NCBI RefSeq assembly: GCF_030265065.1
Contig: NC_080413.1
Span: 687,001-751,000, forward strand
Direction of reading: 5' to 3'
Origin: Corythoichthys intestinalis
Taxonomy: Eukaryota > Chordata > Actinopteri > Syngnathiformes > Syngnathidae
Length of the DNA: 64,000 nucleotides
The translations under genes were made by a program, and so were the position numbers. Below, piece by piece: positions 1-11,800 of the stretch (within the stretch, counting starts at the first letter, position 1; every line of letters begins with the position of its first letter). A model generated the notes under the pieces. That model was given only the letters and a program-made list of their open reading frames with translations. It had not been told where the DNA came from and searched no databases.

Positions 1-1884
1 GATACTATTCCCTGATTGATTGATGCAAACAGTTAGACAGTGCCTACGAGAAATGGTACCATCTCCTTCAACTCCCACATCGTCTTATTGGTCAATTCAT
101 GTCAATTTTGGATCTGTTTCTGTTGATTTTTCGAGCCGCTCCACTTCCTGTTGTTTTGGCACATTTTAAGGTCACTTCCTTATTAATTAATTGGCTGCCA
201 TTGACGCTGCCAGAAGTCCGATCCATTTTGACTTGGCGAATGAACGAATGTTACTGCGGACAGGAAAGTGACCCGAGTGTAGTAGCGAGCACGCACAAAC
301 TCCATCACACAAATTTATGGTAGCAATATCAAAAGCGTACCATTTTTAACATCGAATACGAATAAGCCTGCCTGCCGATCAGTCAGGCAGAACAACCCTG
401 CGGCCCGGATTGCACCCTCCGGCGGGCTGCTTCTGGCCCGCAAACCAAGACGTGAAGTAAACCAACTTTAGCAAAGGAAAGATTCAAAATGGATCGGACG
501 ATGTGTGCACTAGACAGGGTTAACAGTTCAGCTCTCTTCCACCACAACATTGGGTTTTATTTACCAGGCAGGCACGCAGTCGCCTCGCCCCCTGCGGGCG
601 AACGTATTGACGGCTGGGGGCCCCTGCCCGCCAAAGTAGGCCTGGATTCGATCGACCTCAGTCATTTGTTTCCCACTTTGGTGCCGGGGCGTGAGGGAGA
701 ATCGGTCGAGTGTCAGGAACTGACGCAGATATGATGCGGCCTCGACTTACCTGCCATTTTTAGAGATCGGCAACTGAATCGTGATAATAAGTTAAGGGGA
801 AAAAAAAAAAAGGATTGCAATATTGGCCATTTGATGTCATGCTCTTGTATATTTTGATGTAAATAGCTATTGTAAAATAGAACAATTCATTAGACCACTT
901 TGTTTTTGAATTTTTGACCAATCCATTTAAACTGGAAGCAATCATTCGCCGTCGCAACCGAACTATCGCCACTGAAATTCCGACAAAATTGAGTTTTTGA
1001 AATCTGTATTCAAACCCTGATAGCACAGATTTACTCCCGTACCGAATTCTTCCCGATTTTTCAGCCCACTCACTCGCGTGTTTTCTCACCATTGACAAGC
1101 GGCCAGACATCGGTTGATCGAATCGCAGCAATGAAAACGCTCCGTCCGACAGTAGGGAAACAAAAGGACATTTTGTGTTATCGGCGAAAGCGATTGGTTG
1201 CGTTCAAATCTTGGCTTTGGCTGACAAATGTCCAACCAAAGTGGAAAATGATACGACGCTATTTTGGTCTATCGAGCGCGCGGGCTAACGATCGGGCCGT
1301 TTTACGTGACCCCGCCGGGTTTCGCGTGACGCCGCTGTTGGTTTTTTCCCCCCTGAGCTAAAAGGAAGAAAAACCTGGGAAGCCATTGACAAGGTCACAG
1401 GAGAAGCGGGGATGGGAGAGGGGGAGATAATGGAAAAATACATGAAGGGGGGATGGGGGGAATGCAGAGAGAGGTGCATGGCCCGGAGATACAATCGACA
1501 ATGAAAAGATGCTCCAATTGCATACAATACAAAGCTAACTTTTGCGCTCAAGGCTCATGGTTTGATGTGGTCAACAGACTGCAAGTGCAAATAGCTTGGA
1601 CGTCTACCTCTGTGAATAGCAGGTAAAGGGTTAACAGTAAATATTCTCCCGTTTGTTTTTACAATCATTTTGTATTCACAAAAACGGGAAAGAACAGTCA
1701 ATATTTTTTTGAAATTTTCAATCAAAAAATTCAGTCAGAAAAGATTTAGTTGCAAAGAATTCTGTCGTTTCATCGATTGCTCACTGTTAACCCTCAATGG
1801 TATGCCGTTAGAACTGTCTAGAATAAAACTGACCCCATTCCAACATGTAGAATGAATTTAAATAGCAAACCATGTGTATTGTTC
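1..1884. other. Intergenic or intronic DNA, no secure gene
   Basis: No gene can be supported here. It may be intron of the minus-strand ppp1r14c gene, whose downstream exons are not in the window. A half copy of the palindromic MITE lies near 185-245 (it contains TTGGCTGCCATTGACG). The first 75 bases resemble 10838-10905 in the iyd intron, so both are probably pieces of one repeat. A GC-richer open stretch at about 568-734 follows an acceptor-like TTTATTTACCAG and could be a terminal exon of an unrecognised plus-strand gene, but it matches nothing I know. Confidence 0.5.
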
Positions 1885-2902
1885 GTGCGTATGACCGAAA
1901 ACACAGACAAGACTGAAAAAGCAGTTTCTGCTCTTGCACTCCTCTTTAAAATAAACTGCTGTATTTTAAGCCAAAACAACTGTTGTCTCTGATAGAACAA
2001 TATGTCTTTATGCTGTCATAGCAGATTCATGGCGCATGAAGCCCCCGAACTATTTTTAATTTGCCCATTTTACCTTGGAAACCCCCGTTTATAGACGTCA
2101 CGCAACCATTTTTGTTTCAACCCAGCCATGAAAACAAGGTAAGTAATTATATTTATTATTCAAAATGTCAGTCATTTTGGCTTAGAATCATTAATTGATG
2201 TCTAATATTTTGTTTAAAAAAAAAAAACGACTTAAAAAAATTATTCACTTGCATATTCTAAACTTTTAAACAAATGACGTCACAATGAAAAAAATGGTGT
2301 CTGTAAAAAAGTCACGGATATCTACCTCATAACTATTGCTAAATTGTTTGTTTTTTGTTACTGTTGCATTTTCCCCGATATGTTAGATGATAAATAATCG
2401 ATCCTAACAAAGAAAAATTGAAAAAAAAAAAAAAAGTTTAAAGGAGTAAATATATGAATATGAACATCTCGACCACTCCTTGATGTCTGCGATTTCTGTA
2501 TGACGACCCTTGTTATATTATCATGTTTCACCCATAAAATCCGAAAAAAAGTCCAGCTGTGGCCATTCACGGCTGTGTTTTGACACTCAGTGACACATGC
2601 AACATGGAGTTTTTGGATCGAAACAAGGTAAGTACGCGATCATATCTCGTTAAAGTCATGGCGTCTGTAATTCTGCTCTCGCCTCCTGCTCTCGCCTCCA
2701 GATAGGGTTTTGCTGTTAAAAAAAAAAAAAAAAAAATTTTTTAAATTCCCTCCTGTCCAAAATTTTTCTTCCCCCAGAAAATTGAGATTATAAGCATTCC
2801 AATGATGTATCACACGTGCATATAGGACAATTTTGAAATCTGGCCAAATTGGAGGTCTCAGAGCGGAACTTAAAGTCACCTGAGTATTTTCCGCCATATG
2901 CA
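1885..2902. repeat. 1 kb TIR DNA element, copy A
   Basis: One of three copies in the window of a non-coding element of about 1 kb with terminal inverted repeats related to TATGGCGGAAAACAC. The left end here is slightly degraded (GACCGAAAACACAGAC) and the right end reads GTATTTTCCGCCATAT. Copy B is near 18888-19566 (right part missing) and copy C, inverted, is near 56484-57474. The superfamily is not clear from the ends, and a TA-type target site is possible. Confidence 0.6.
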
Positions 2903-4700
2903 TTTTTTGCTGGGCACGGGACATTAATAAGACTAAACAGATTGGGTGAACGGGGGTCAGTGCTACATTTCTCATGAATACGAACCTAATTAATTGATAG
3001 GCATGGGTGTCCAAACTTTTTGCAAAGAGGGCCAGATTTGGTGTGGTAAAAATATGGGGGGCTGACCTTGACTGAGGTCCTTTACGTAGAACAGTATATT
3101 TAAGCAAATTTTAGCAAGCCATTCTGTGTGTCACATTTGCTTTATTATTATTCTTTTAATTAATAATTTCAACAATCTCGCAACTAGCCTTTGTGGCGTT
3201 CTCTTTCATCTCTTGCGAAATACTGCTGCTGTTAAATTAAACTAAGTTCAAGTTGCTTCAATTTCTCGCTACGTATCTTCCCTGTAATCTTGCCGTACAT
3301 GTCAGCGTGTCTTGTTTGGTAATATCGCCTCACGTTGAACTCTTTAAAAACAGCGACTGCCTCTTTGCAAATGAGGCAAACACAGTTGTTGCGTATTTTA
3401 GTGAAGAAATAGTCCTATCCTTGAAGCGTCGGCTGTCACAGTCAACCTTTTAATTTGTTGATTGTCGCCATTTTAGAAAATTGGGAGTAAAAGGTCACAC
3501 AGGGTAATGTGGCTTAGAGTACTGCTGCCTTTTAGTGGGTAAATGAGGAGCAGCATTTAGTGTGTAAGCTCCTTCATATGCTGGTAACAGTACTGCTGAC
3601 CTATTTATTAGCTCTGTGTGCAGGCCAGACGTTATTGATTTTATGACAGAGGCTGGGGGCCGGATGAAATTTGACTACGGGCCGCATTTGGCCCCGGGCC
3701 GGACTTTGGACATGGCTGGGCTAAATGATCAATGCAAAATAAATCTGTATTGACTTACACTAACTTTCATGTGTATTGGTTCAGGTGATACACCGTTCAA
3801 TTAAAAAACTACTAAAGAAGCATTTTGAAAACTTCCAGAATGAATGTCTGGATTTTTAGTAAATTAAATTGAATTATTTGACAATTATTTAACTTATATT
3901 TTTCTGGTTCCATAGTTTCCAGCAGATTTCGCTACATTTCTCATTAATTAACATTAACAGTATAAAACACATACAGGAGGACACCTTTTTAAGCAGCTTC
4001 CTTCTCGAGTTTTGCAGATTATCGCGTTCACACAGTTTAATGTTATGTAAATCTGATGCGGGTCCGACTTTCAGTAGCAAAATTAGTGGCGTGTTCCCCA
4101 CCTCCACAACATTGAAGTTTTTTTTACCTTTTTTTGACTACATACAGTGGCTGCTGCTGCTGGCCGAAAAAGACTCTGCGGAGGAGGCGGCATGTCGTTG
4201 ACATGTAATTCTGTCAGGGCTGTGTGAGTGTGTGTGTGTGTGTGTGTGGTGGTGGTGGTGGGGGGGTCAAGTCATCAGCCAATCAAACATGCGTTTGAGG
4301 GGGGAAAAAATGGACCGGCATATTCAGCAAGTGAAAAATGGTAAATATAAGTCTGAACATCATGAAAATAATGACTTAATAATGGTAGGGTCAATTTCTA
4401 TCCTTACAACATATGGGACGACAATGTAAATTATAATTGAACTCATTATTTAATGCAAATAAGTTGCTTAAAAGTTGGTGGGGACAATTTGAGCATCCTG
4501 AAAAGTTGCTAGTGTGTGAACCACACGGAGGAAAAAAAACGCCTGACCAAAGTCCATTGGGAGATAAGCCAATTTTGCACTTGATACCATCACACGCCAG
4601 CCCTTACATTCCAAACGGAACGGACGTTTATCGCCGTCAATGGCAGCCCATGAGTTCACTCATGGGATAACGTTACAGCCATTCCAACAGTAGGACAGTT
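2903..4700. mobile_element. Truncated hAT element (CAAGGGCGTAGG family) with nested hAT
   Basis: Non-coding sequence matching the internal parts of the hAT family that is complete at 6822-7781 and 43608-45694 (shared blocks: CATTAATAAGACTAAACAGA and, further right, GACAATTTGAGCATCCTGA). The outer left end is missing. A second element interrupts it at about 3002-3715, starting ATGGGTGTCCAAACTTT and ending CGGACTTTGGACATGG, which is the usual form of fish hAT ends. A GT microsatellite sits at 4224-4250. Confidence 0.55.
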
Positions 4701-6119
4701 GGTGCATGGTGGGATGTTTCCTTACGCCAGTGTTACTATACTCAAAACGGTTGATTATTTTTTTTCCATTATCAATGACCATGAAAAGACACACTACAGG
4801 AGTAAATCATCAGCACCAGACACATTCCCCGCATGGATGTCAGACTCCAAACGCGAGGGTGACGCTCTCCCGCAGCATGGGTCGGCTTTGTGTGTGTGCA
4901 TAGAGTGGGGGTGTGCATGCGCGCATATGCGTGTCAGTGCGGACCCTCTGCTGTCAAGCGGGGAGGGGGGGCTTTGGCTGGCGAGTAACAGCATCAGCAC
5001 ATCCTTAACCCACTGGCCTTCTTTTCCTAGCTCATCAACAGCAAGCCATCATCCCCCGCTTTCCCCCCCCAACTCTGTAAGTGTGTCACAAATATGTACT
5101 TTATTTACTAGCTTTTTGATCACCGATTATTTTTGTGATTAGTGTGCAAATGATTTTTTTTCAAAATTCATGAAAAAGAATATTGACAGTCATTCACTTA
5201 AAAAAAAAATATATATATATATATATGCATTGATGAAATAAAAATGTTTAACATCTTTTTAAATGAATATTAAATTCCTTGTTTCAAAATATATTAAAAA
5301 ATATATAAATATTTAAAACATAATAATATCAAAGGCTCAAAAAGATCATTTGGACCGATTTTATTTCTAAAACAGGGGTCTCTATCTTAACCAATTGCAG
5401 ACCATTATTTGAAATCAATTTGTGGAATTAAAAATTTTTAAAAAAGAAAAGAATATTTATTAAATCCCTTTAAATATTTTGGGGTAAATTTGATATAAAT
5501 ATGGCAAAATTTACAATGAAGTGGCTCAAAAACAGAATTTGGACAATTTTCAGGGTAAAAACATCTCAAAACCTTTAGGTCTCAAATGTGTGGCACGGGG
5601 GCCATTTGCGGCCTGTGCAGCAATATTTTGTGGTCCTTTTTCCCCCCCATCTAATTGTAACATAATAGGGCGGCAAAAGTCAAAAGGAAATATTCACAGT
5701 TCCTCCCATTTTTATACCACACAATGAAACAAAAGATTTAAAACATTAACTCTATGACGTCCAATTCATTTGAAATGGGAGGAATGGCTAGCATTGTCCA
5801 CGATTCAGTCAATTGAGGCTTTCATGGACTCATTGGCTGCCAATGACAGCACTAGAATTAGCCAAAATGGACTGGCCGTCTAGCGCCATCAAAAAGGTGA
5901 TCATTCACACAGCCAGGCGACTGTGCAGTTTAAATGAATTGGACGGGCGGCTATCGGTGTCAATGGCAGCCAATAAGTTCAAAAGTGGAGCAATGTCCTC
6001 AAAAGGCTGTTTAGAGGTGATGCATTTTCTCAGTTTCAGTTAGGGTCCCGATGATTTTTTTCCCCCGATGACAAATGATGATTGGACGTCTATCTCTGGC
6101 GGTGGCGCTGAACACCAGT
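4701..6119. other. AT-rich non-coding stretch
   Basis: No gene is seen. It holds a (TA)n run near 5207-5226, a fragment with GGGGGCCATTTGCGGCC near 5597 that resembles the hAT ends at 3660 and 9090, and palindromic MITE halves at about 5757-5980 (TGGCTGCCAATGACAGC, ATGGCAGCCAATAAG). It is most likely intron 1 of the minus-strand ppp1r14c gene. Confidence 0.5.
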
Positions 6120-6203
6120 TCAAAACGTCATTTGCTTAAATGCGATGAATAAATCGGTCGATTCGCCCCCCACCAATTGGGGTTCGTTTTCTGTTCCGCT
6201 CAC

Positions 6204-6491
6204 CTCGCAATCGTAGAGTTCGCTGAGCTGCTCGATAATCCACTCCTCCAGCACCAGCCGCTTCCTCAGCTCCTTGCGGTCGTACTTGACGGTGACTTTG
6301 CCCTGCCGCTTCTGCACCGGGTCGTCGGGGCCGCCGCCGCCGCCGCCACCACCCAGCGCAGCGGCCGCGGCGACGGCGGCGGCGGCGGCGGCCGAACCGG
6401 CGCAGCCCACGCCCGGCGCGGCCTGGAAGAAGACGCGGCCGGCGGCGGAGGGCAGCGGCGGGGCGCTCGTCTCGGTGCTGGCGGCCGACAT
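6204..6491 (-). CDS. ppp1r14c: PP1 regulatory inhibitor subunit 14C-like, first coding exon
   Basis: This is the first coding exon of a CPI-17/PHI/KEPI family gene, a small cytosolic inhibitor of protein phosphatase 1 activated by PKC phosphorylation. The exon encodes 96 residues in phase 0, from ATG at 6491 to a donor GAG|GTGAGC after 6204. Residues 17-23 (AGRVFFQ) and 64-80 (GKVTVKYDRKELRKRL) are hallmarks. Thr67 in KVTVKY is the expected phospho-site. The match continues through EEWIIEQLSELYDCE. Residues 34-54 are an Ala run and then a Gly run, so low complexity. The remaining exons (acidic linker and helical C-terminus) were not found down to position 1, so the gene is cut by the window edge. 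PPP1R14B is the alternative. I prefer 14C because KELRKRLVLEEWI and the adjacency to iyd match human PPP1R14C-IYD on 6q25, from memory. Confidence 0.85.
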
Positions 6492-6614
6492 GGCTCTCGA
6501 TCGATCGGCTTGGCGAAATTGGGCTGCGATTCTGGAACGGAACGGGGCGGCTGCGGCAGACTGTGGAGTGGAGTGCCAGTGGACCTGAGCTATTTTTTTT
6601 TCTTTGAACAGTCG

Positions 6615-6640
6615 CTATTTAAAGCGCTAGGGGGCGGGGC
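6615..6640 (-). promoter_or_regulatory. Core promoter elements of ppp1r14c
   Basis: Upstream of the minus-strand ATG there is a TATA-like CTTTAAATAG (6615-6624) and a GC box, GCCCCGCCCC on the minus strand (6631-6640). They lie about 125-150 bp before the start codon and next to a CpG-dense block that covers the first exon (about 6270-6560). This is sequence-based inference only. Confidence 0.5.
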
Positions 6641-6821
6641 TTGCGCGCTGGTGGGGAATCAGCGACCCTCCATCGATCGGTCACATCAAATCAATCGATT
6701 CAACACTTGTCAGTGTGTTTATTATCTTCGGAAAGGGCAAAAAGGTCACACGCTGCATGGTTCATTTTCAATGCAAGAGTTGCTGTTTTTATCTTAATTC
6801 ACTCAAAGGACCACTTACAAC

Positions 6822-7781
6822 CAAGGGCATAGGTTTGGTCTCAACATTGCTACGGACAATATAACAGCAAAATCTGCATGTCCACTTTTTGCTAAGGATG
6901 GGGCATTAATAAGACCAAACAGATTGAGTGAGCGGGGCATTTCTCATGAATATGAACCTAGTTAATTGATATGCTGAATTAGGGGTGCTGATTACGTCGA
7001 TCACGATCGACCAGTCGATCGTAACGCTGGTGTGGGTTGCTCGCGGCATCCAAAAAATATACATATCTTTTTTTTATGTACATTTAAATTCTGATTATGT
7101 TGTGTTGTGTGAGCAACATATGAGGTTATGCAGCACCCGTCTCTCTATAAGCAGCTTTTTGCTCACATTTTTCTGGTTCTGTAGTTTCCAGCAGAGTTCA
7201 CTACATTTCTTACAGTTTAGCTAATGTTAAGAATAGAAAATACAAAAAAAAAGCTTCCTACTTGAGCTTTGCAGGTTAGCAAGTTCACACAGTTTAATGT
7301 TATGCTAACTCTGATGCAGGTCGGACTTTCAGTAGCAAAATTAGTGGTGTGTTTCCCACCTCGACAACATTGGCGTCTTTTTAAATTACTTACTGTGGCT
7401 GCTGCTGGTCGAAAAAAACTTCTTATATCCTCCTCTTTGAAGGGGGCGGAGGAGGTGGCATGTTGTCGACATGTATTTCTGTCGGTCTTGTGTGAGTGTG
7501 TTTGTCGGGGCTGGGTCGAGTTATCAGCCAATCAAACGTGCGTTTGAGGGGGGAACATTTAGAAAGTGAAAAGCTAAATGTAAGTTTGAACATAATGAAA
7601 ATAATTCACTTAATAATGGTAGGGTCAATTCTATCCTTACAACATATGAGAAGACAATCTATAACTGAAGTCATTATTTAGTGCAAATTAGGTTGCTTAA
7701 AAATTGGTGGGGACAATTTGAGCATCCTGAAAAGTTGGTAGTGTCATGTCCTTATTGTCCCTATGCAAACCTACACCTTTG
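6822..7781. mobile_element. Complete non-autonomous hAT element (CAAGGGCGTAGG family)
   Basis: A 960 bp element with ends CAAGGGCATAGGTTTGG and CCTACACCTTTG, flanked by a perfect 8 bp duplication CTTACAAC (6814-6821 and 7782-7789), which identifies hAT. There is no transposase. The same family occurs truncated at 2903-4700, complete at 43608-45694, and rearranged at 47365-49207. Confidence 0.85.
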
Positions 7782-7789
7782 CTTACAAC

Positions 7790-8839
7790 ACTACGTTTAA
7801 TCGGCTTTAATGCTATCTCATAAGTTAAGTCACGATAGACGTCCGCTTTATTTGGAGTATAAGTGGCTGGCATATATTGGTATCAAGTCTTACATTGGTT
7901 GTCACCAATTTCCAATGGGCTTTGGTCAGGCAGGATGCATAGTATCCCCCCATGTACCTCAGGTGCCAGGGACAGCGATGGACGTCCAATCCTTTTGAAG
8001 TGGGAGGGTTTTCAGCGAATGAATGAATGAGTGCACCAAAACAAGAAGTGACCCTAAATCACAGGAAAGTTCCATTTAATACATTGTTTTGAAAAACAGA
8101 CTGTTTTTTCCTCTTAGAAAAAGAAAATAAATACAGTTTATATTTAAATGAACATATATTTTAAATTATTTAAGTAAAAAAAAAAAACTCATACATAACT
8201 GTTATATACTGTACAGTATATGTTGGCGCGACAATGGCGCCCCCCCGTGACTAACTGTATAAGAACAGTCACAGTTGCCTTCATTTTTGTTGAGCTAAAA
8301 AGGAAAAAAGGTTTAAAAAAAAAAAAAAAAAAAAGTGCCTTAATCTCATTTTCAACGTTTTTTTAATTGAAAGACAAAAATATATATGTAGTCCTCAATT
8401 AAATTATAATAGATGATTGTTTATTTGAATGAAAATGAGATTCGTCTTTTTTTTTTTTTTTTTTGCAAACATCTGCTTTAGTTCTAGCAAACAATCACGG
8501 AATTCCATAATATATATTCATTTATTCGTCTTCTGAACCGCTTATCCTCACGATAATATTTAAGACATACCTCTTAACTCCAAAAATGTAGTTGGGGGAC
8601 TTGTGGGTGTCATCTGAACTTTTTCCTTCTAATGTTACATAAAAATTCACATTCAGTCATAAACCTAACTTTTACAGCATGTGATCTTTAGACTACAGGC
8701 TCGTTTCCAGGAAAAAAAAAAGTGCTGGTAGGCAGGGCAGTGATCCGATTGGACGCTTCCCGCCCACTTCCCTCGTTGCCATGACGAATGAGGGGGAGCG
8801 CAGCCCAGTGGCCTTTTCCTCCTCCGGCCCCAGTCAGTC
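7790..8839. other. Intergenic DNA and upstream region of iyd
   Basis: AT-rich spacer with homopolymer runs (A at about 8315-8333, T at about 8448-8463) and a degraded MITE half at about 7835-8000. The last 100 bases are GC-richer and contain an inverted CCAAT box (GATTGGA at about 8738-8744), consistent with the iyd promoter. No other gene is seen. Confidence 0.5.
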
Positions 8840-11800
8840 ATGTCCGACGTGTCCGTCCTCACCCCGATTCTGGTGCTGATATTGTGCATGGTGATGGGCT
8901 TCCTGGCGCTGAGGGGGCGTCGAACTCAGACCGCCGTCGTAGACCGGGCCACTAAACCCTGGGTGGACGAGGATCTGAGGGACGACAGCGAGGAGGCCCC
9001 AAACAGAGAGGACGGTAAGAACTTGACTTCAAACTACAAAACTGTTTATGTTGTTCTTTTAGATCAGACATGTCCAAAGTTCGGCCCGGGGGCCAAATGC
9101 GGCCCCTGGTCCAATTTCATCCGGCCCCCAGCCTCTGTCATAAAACCAATTGCGTCTGGCCCGCACACAGACTTAATATTAAGATAAAGATAAAAGATAA
9201 AGAAAGATGGAGTAAAGTAACCAAATTACTTTTTTGAGGTGTAATAAGTAATCAGTAATTAAATGACTTTTTAAGTAATCCGTGACAACACCGGGGACAG
9301 CACTGACAAAATGACACAATGAAAAGTAGTCTGTGTGCAGCTTAAATGATAGAGTACATTTATTTTCCCCTCAAAACATAGCCATTAATATCTAAACCCC
9401 TGGCAACAAAAGTGAGTACACCCCTTAGTGAAAGTTGTCAATATTAACATGTCAACTGTCAATATTTTGTGTGGCCAGAACTGCCTTTACTCTCCTGGGC
9501 ATGGAGTTGACCAGAGCTTCACAGGTTACCACTGGAATGCTCTTCCACTCCTCCGTGACAACGTTGCCGGATATTTGAGACTTTGCGCACCTCCACCTTC
9601 CGCTTGAGGATCCCCCAAAGATGTTCTATTGGGTTCAAGTCTGGAGACAGGCTTGGCTAGTCCATCACCTTTACCCTCAGCCTCTTCAGTAAAGTAGTGG
9701 TCATTTTGGAAGTGTTTTTGGGGTCATTGTCATGCTGGAACTGCCCTGCCCTGTGACCCAGTTTCTGGAGGGAGGGGATCATGCTCTACTTTCACAGTAC
9801 ATGTTGGAGTTCATGTTTCCCTCAATGGAATGTAACTCTCCAAACACCTGCAGCACTCATGCAGCCCCAGACCATGACATTCCCGCCACCATGCTTGACT
9901 GTAGGCATGACACACTTATCTTTGTACTCCTCACCTGGTCGCCGCCACACATGCTCGGGACCATCGGAACCAAACGAATTCATCTTCGTCTCATCAGACC
10001 GTAGGACATGGTTCCAGTAATCCATGTGCTTTGTTGACATGTCTTCAGCAAACTGTTTGCGGGCTTTCTTGTGTACCGTCTTCAGAAGAGGCTAAAATCT
10101 TGCATAGTCCCTTTAAAAAGAAAAGCTGCCCTTGATGGTGCCAGTAAAAGTGTTCAGTGCCGGTAACGGTGTTCATTTATGAAGGAATTCGGCCCCGTGG
10201 CCAAGCCCCGGAACCGCGACAACCAAACCAGTAGGCGTCCCGCTGGCACAGCCCCAGCAAGTCGACCGGAAAGGCCAAACTCCGCGCGTTCACTCCAGCG
10301 TTAACCCTTTGTACTGACTCCATTTTGAACGGTTTAAAGAAAGCTCGCCGAGAACAGGTTGACAATTTATTCGTCGAGAGTGATTAAAAAGCAAGGCGAA
10401 ACAGACGACGGCAAGGCAATTTTGGCTCCAAGGTCCGCAAAACAACGGATAGATCGAACTGTTCCCGAGAAGAGACAGTTCGCTAAATGTTCAGTCTTTT
10501 GAAAGCTGCTTGGAGTGGGCCGGGCGGAAGGCGTGCCTGGGTGTTGTCTCTGGATCATCCTTCTGTGGCAGTCTTGGGCGGTCAAGTTCATGTGTCATCC
10601 TACGTGGCTGGGTTGTGGTTGCCACGGCAACTAAGGCATGTTTTGACGTCTAAGGTGCCGAGCTATCAACTTGTTTGCCTTGGTATGGTGAGGGTGTCCT
10701 GACCCCACAGAAGAGGTGCTGACGTCTTTTCCTTCACTTATCAGGCGAGGGCTGATAAGTTGGTCCCCTTTACTGTGTCAAAGGGCACGGAGTCAAGTCT
10801 GCCTAAACTATGGTTAAATGCTTTACTATAATGAATGTGTTAGACTAATGCAAACAGTTATACGGTGTCTGAGGGAAAGGCAACTATCCCCTTCAGTTAG
10901 GAGCAGAGATAGAGGAAAGTTTTAAACACAGGAGGGTTATGAGAAAATAGTCATACGGGAGGACGGCAGGAAAACGGGTTCAAATATATGGCCAAAACAG
11001 GAGACTTGATTAAAATGCATTTCAACATATATTCCATTTGAAATATGAGCGACCAGAGATTTATTTTCCCCCAAAATAACATATTCCTCGCTCATTTTGT
11101 TCCAGGGGATGATGAGTGGGTGGACGTGAACGAGGAGAAAGAAGTCGCGCACATCCCTTACTCACCTGAACGCCACCCAGAAGGGCAAATGCTGCAAAGG
11201 TCGCAAGATTTCTACGAGCTGATGAGCCGGCGCAGGTCGGTCCGCTTCATCAGCCCCGAGCCCGTCCCTCTGGACGTCATCCGTAACGTCGTCCGCACCG
11301 CCGGTAAGTCGACGATATCAACCGCAGCAGAAGCCCACGTTTTGCATGTGGCGCCAAGCGCTCGTTCGCAGACAAAAACTCAGATATCGTAAAAATACTG
11401 AAGAGCGAATCAAAAAAAAAAAAAACTGATGAGACGAATGACAGGCGCATCCCAATTCGATCCCGCCAGGTACGGCGCCGAGCGGCGCGCACACAGAGCC
11501 CTGGACTTTCGTGGTGGTCTCCGACCCGGACGTCAAGCACCGGATCAGGTTGATCGTGGAGGAAGAGGAGGAGGTCAACTACCGGCAGAGAATGGGGGAC
11601 AAGTGGGTCAGCGACTTGGCCCAGCTCAGGTGAGCCGTCGCCCGCCCGGATCAATCGATCAGACGTACGCCGTGACGCCGGCCTTTCTGCGTCGGCCCTA
11701 TAGGACAAACTGGATCAAGGAGTACCTGGACGTGGCGCCGTACCTTATCCTCATCTTCAAACAGACGTACGGAATCCTTCCAGACAAGAAGAAGAGGACG

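Noticed and set aside
760-1131. Minus-strand open frame of 123 codons with a donor-like GGCAGGTAAG at its 3' side
   Set aside because: Composition is low-complexity and AT-rich, no family is recognisable and no acceptor partner was found.
2640-3107. 155-codon minus-strand open frame
   Set aside because: It spans the 1 kb TIR element and a hAT end including long A runs, so it is a chance frame.
4224-4260. GT/GGT run as a regulatory element
   Set aside because: Plain microsatellite within a truncated transposon.
6204-6491. Assignment to PPP1R14B
   Set aside because: The kinase-site core is identical in the two families, but the neighbouring iyd gene and the LVLEEWI segment fit PPP1R14C better. 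Not fully excluded.
6177-6797. 206-codon plus-strand frame with Gly/Arg runs
   Set aside because: It is the antisense of ppp1r14c exon 1 and its GC-rich promoter.
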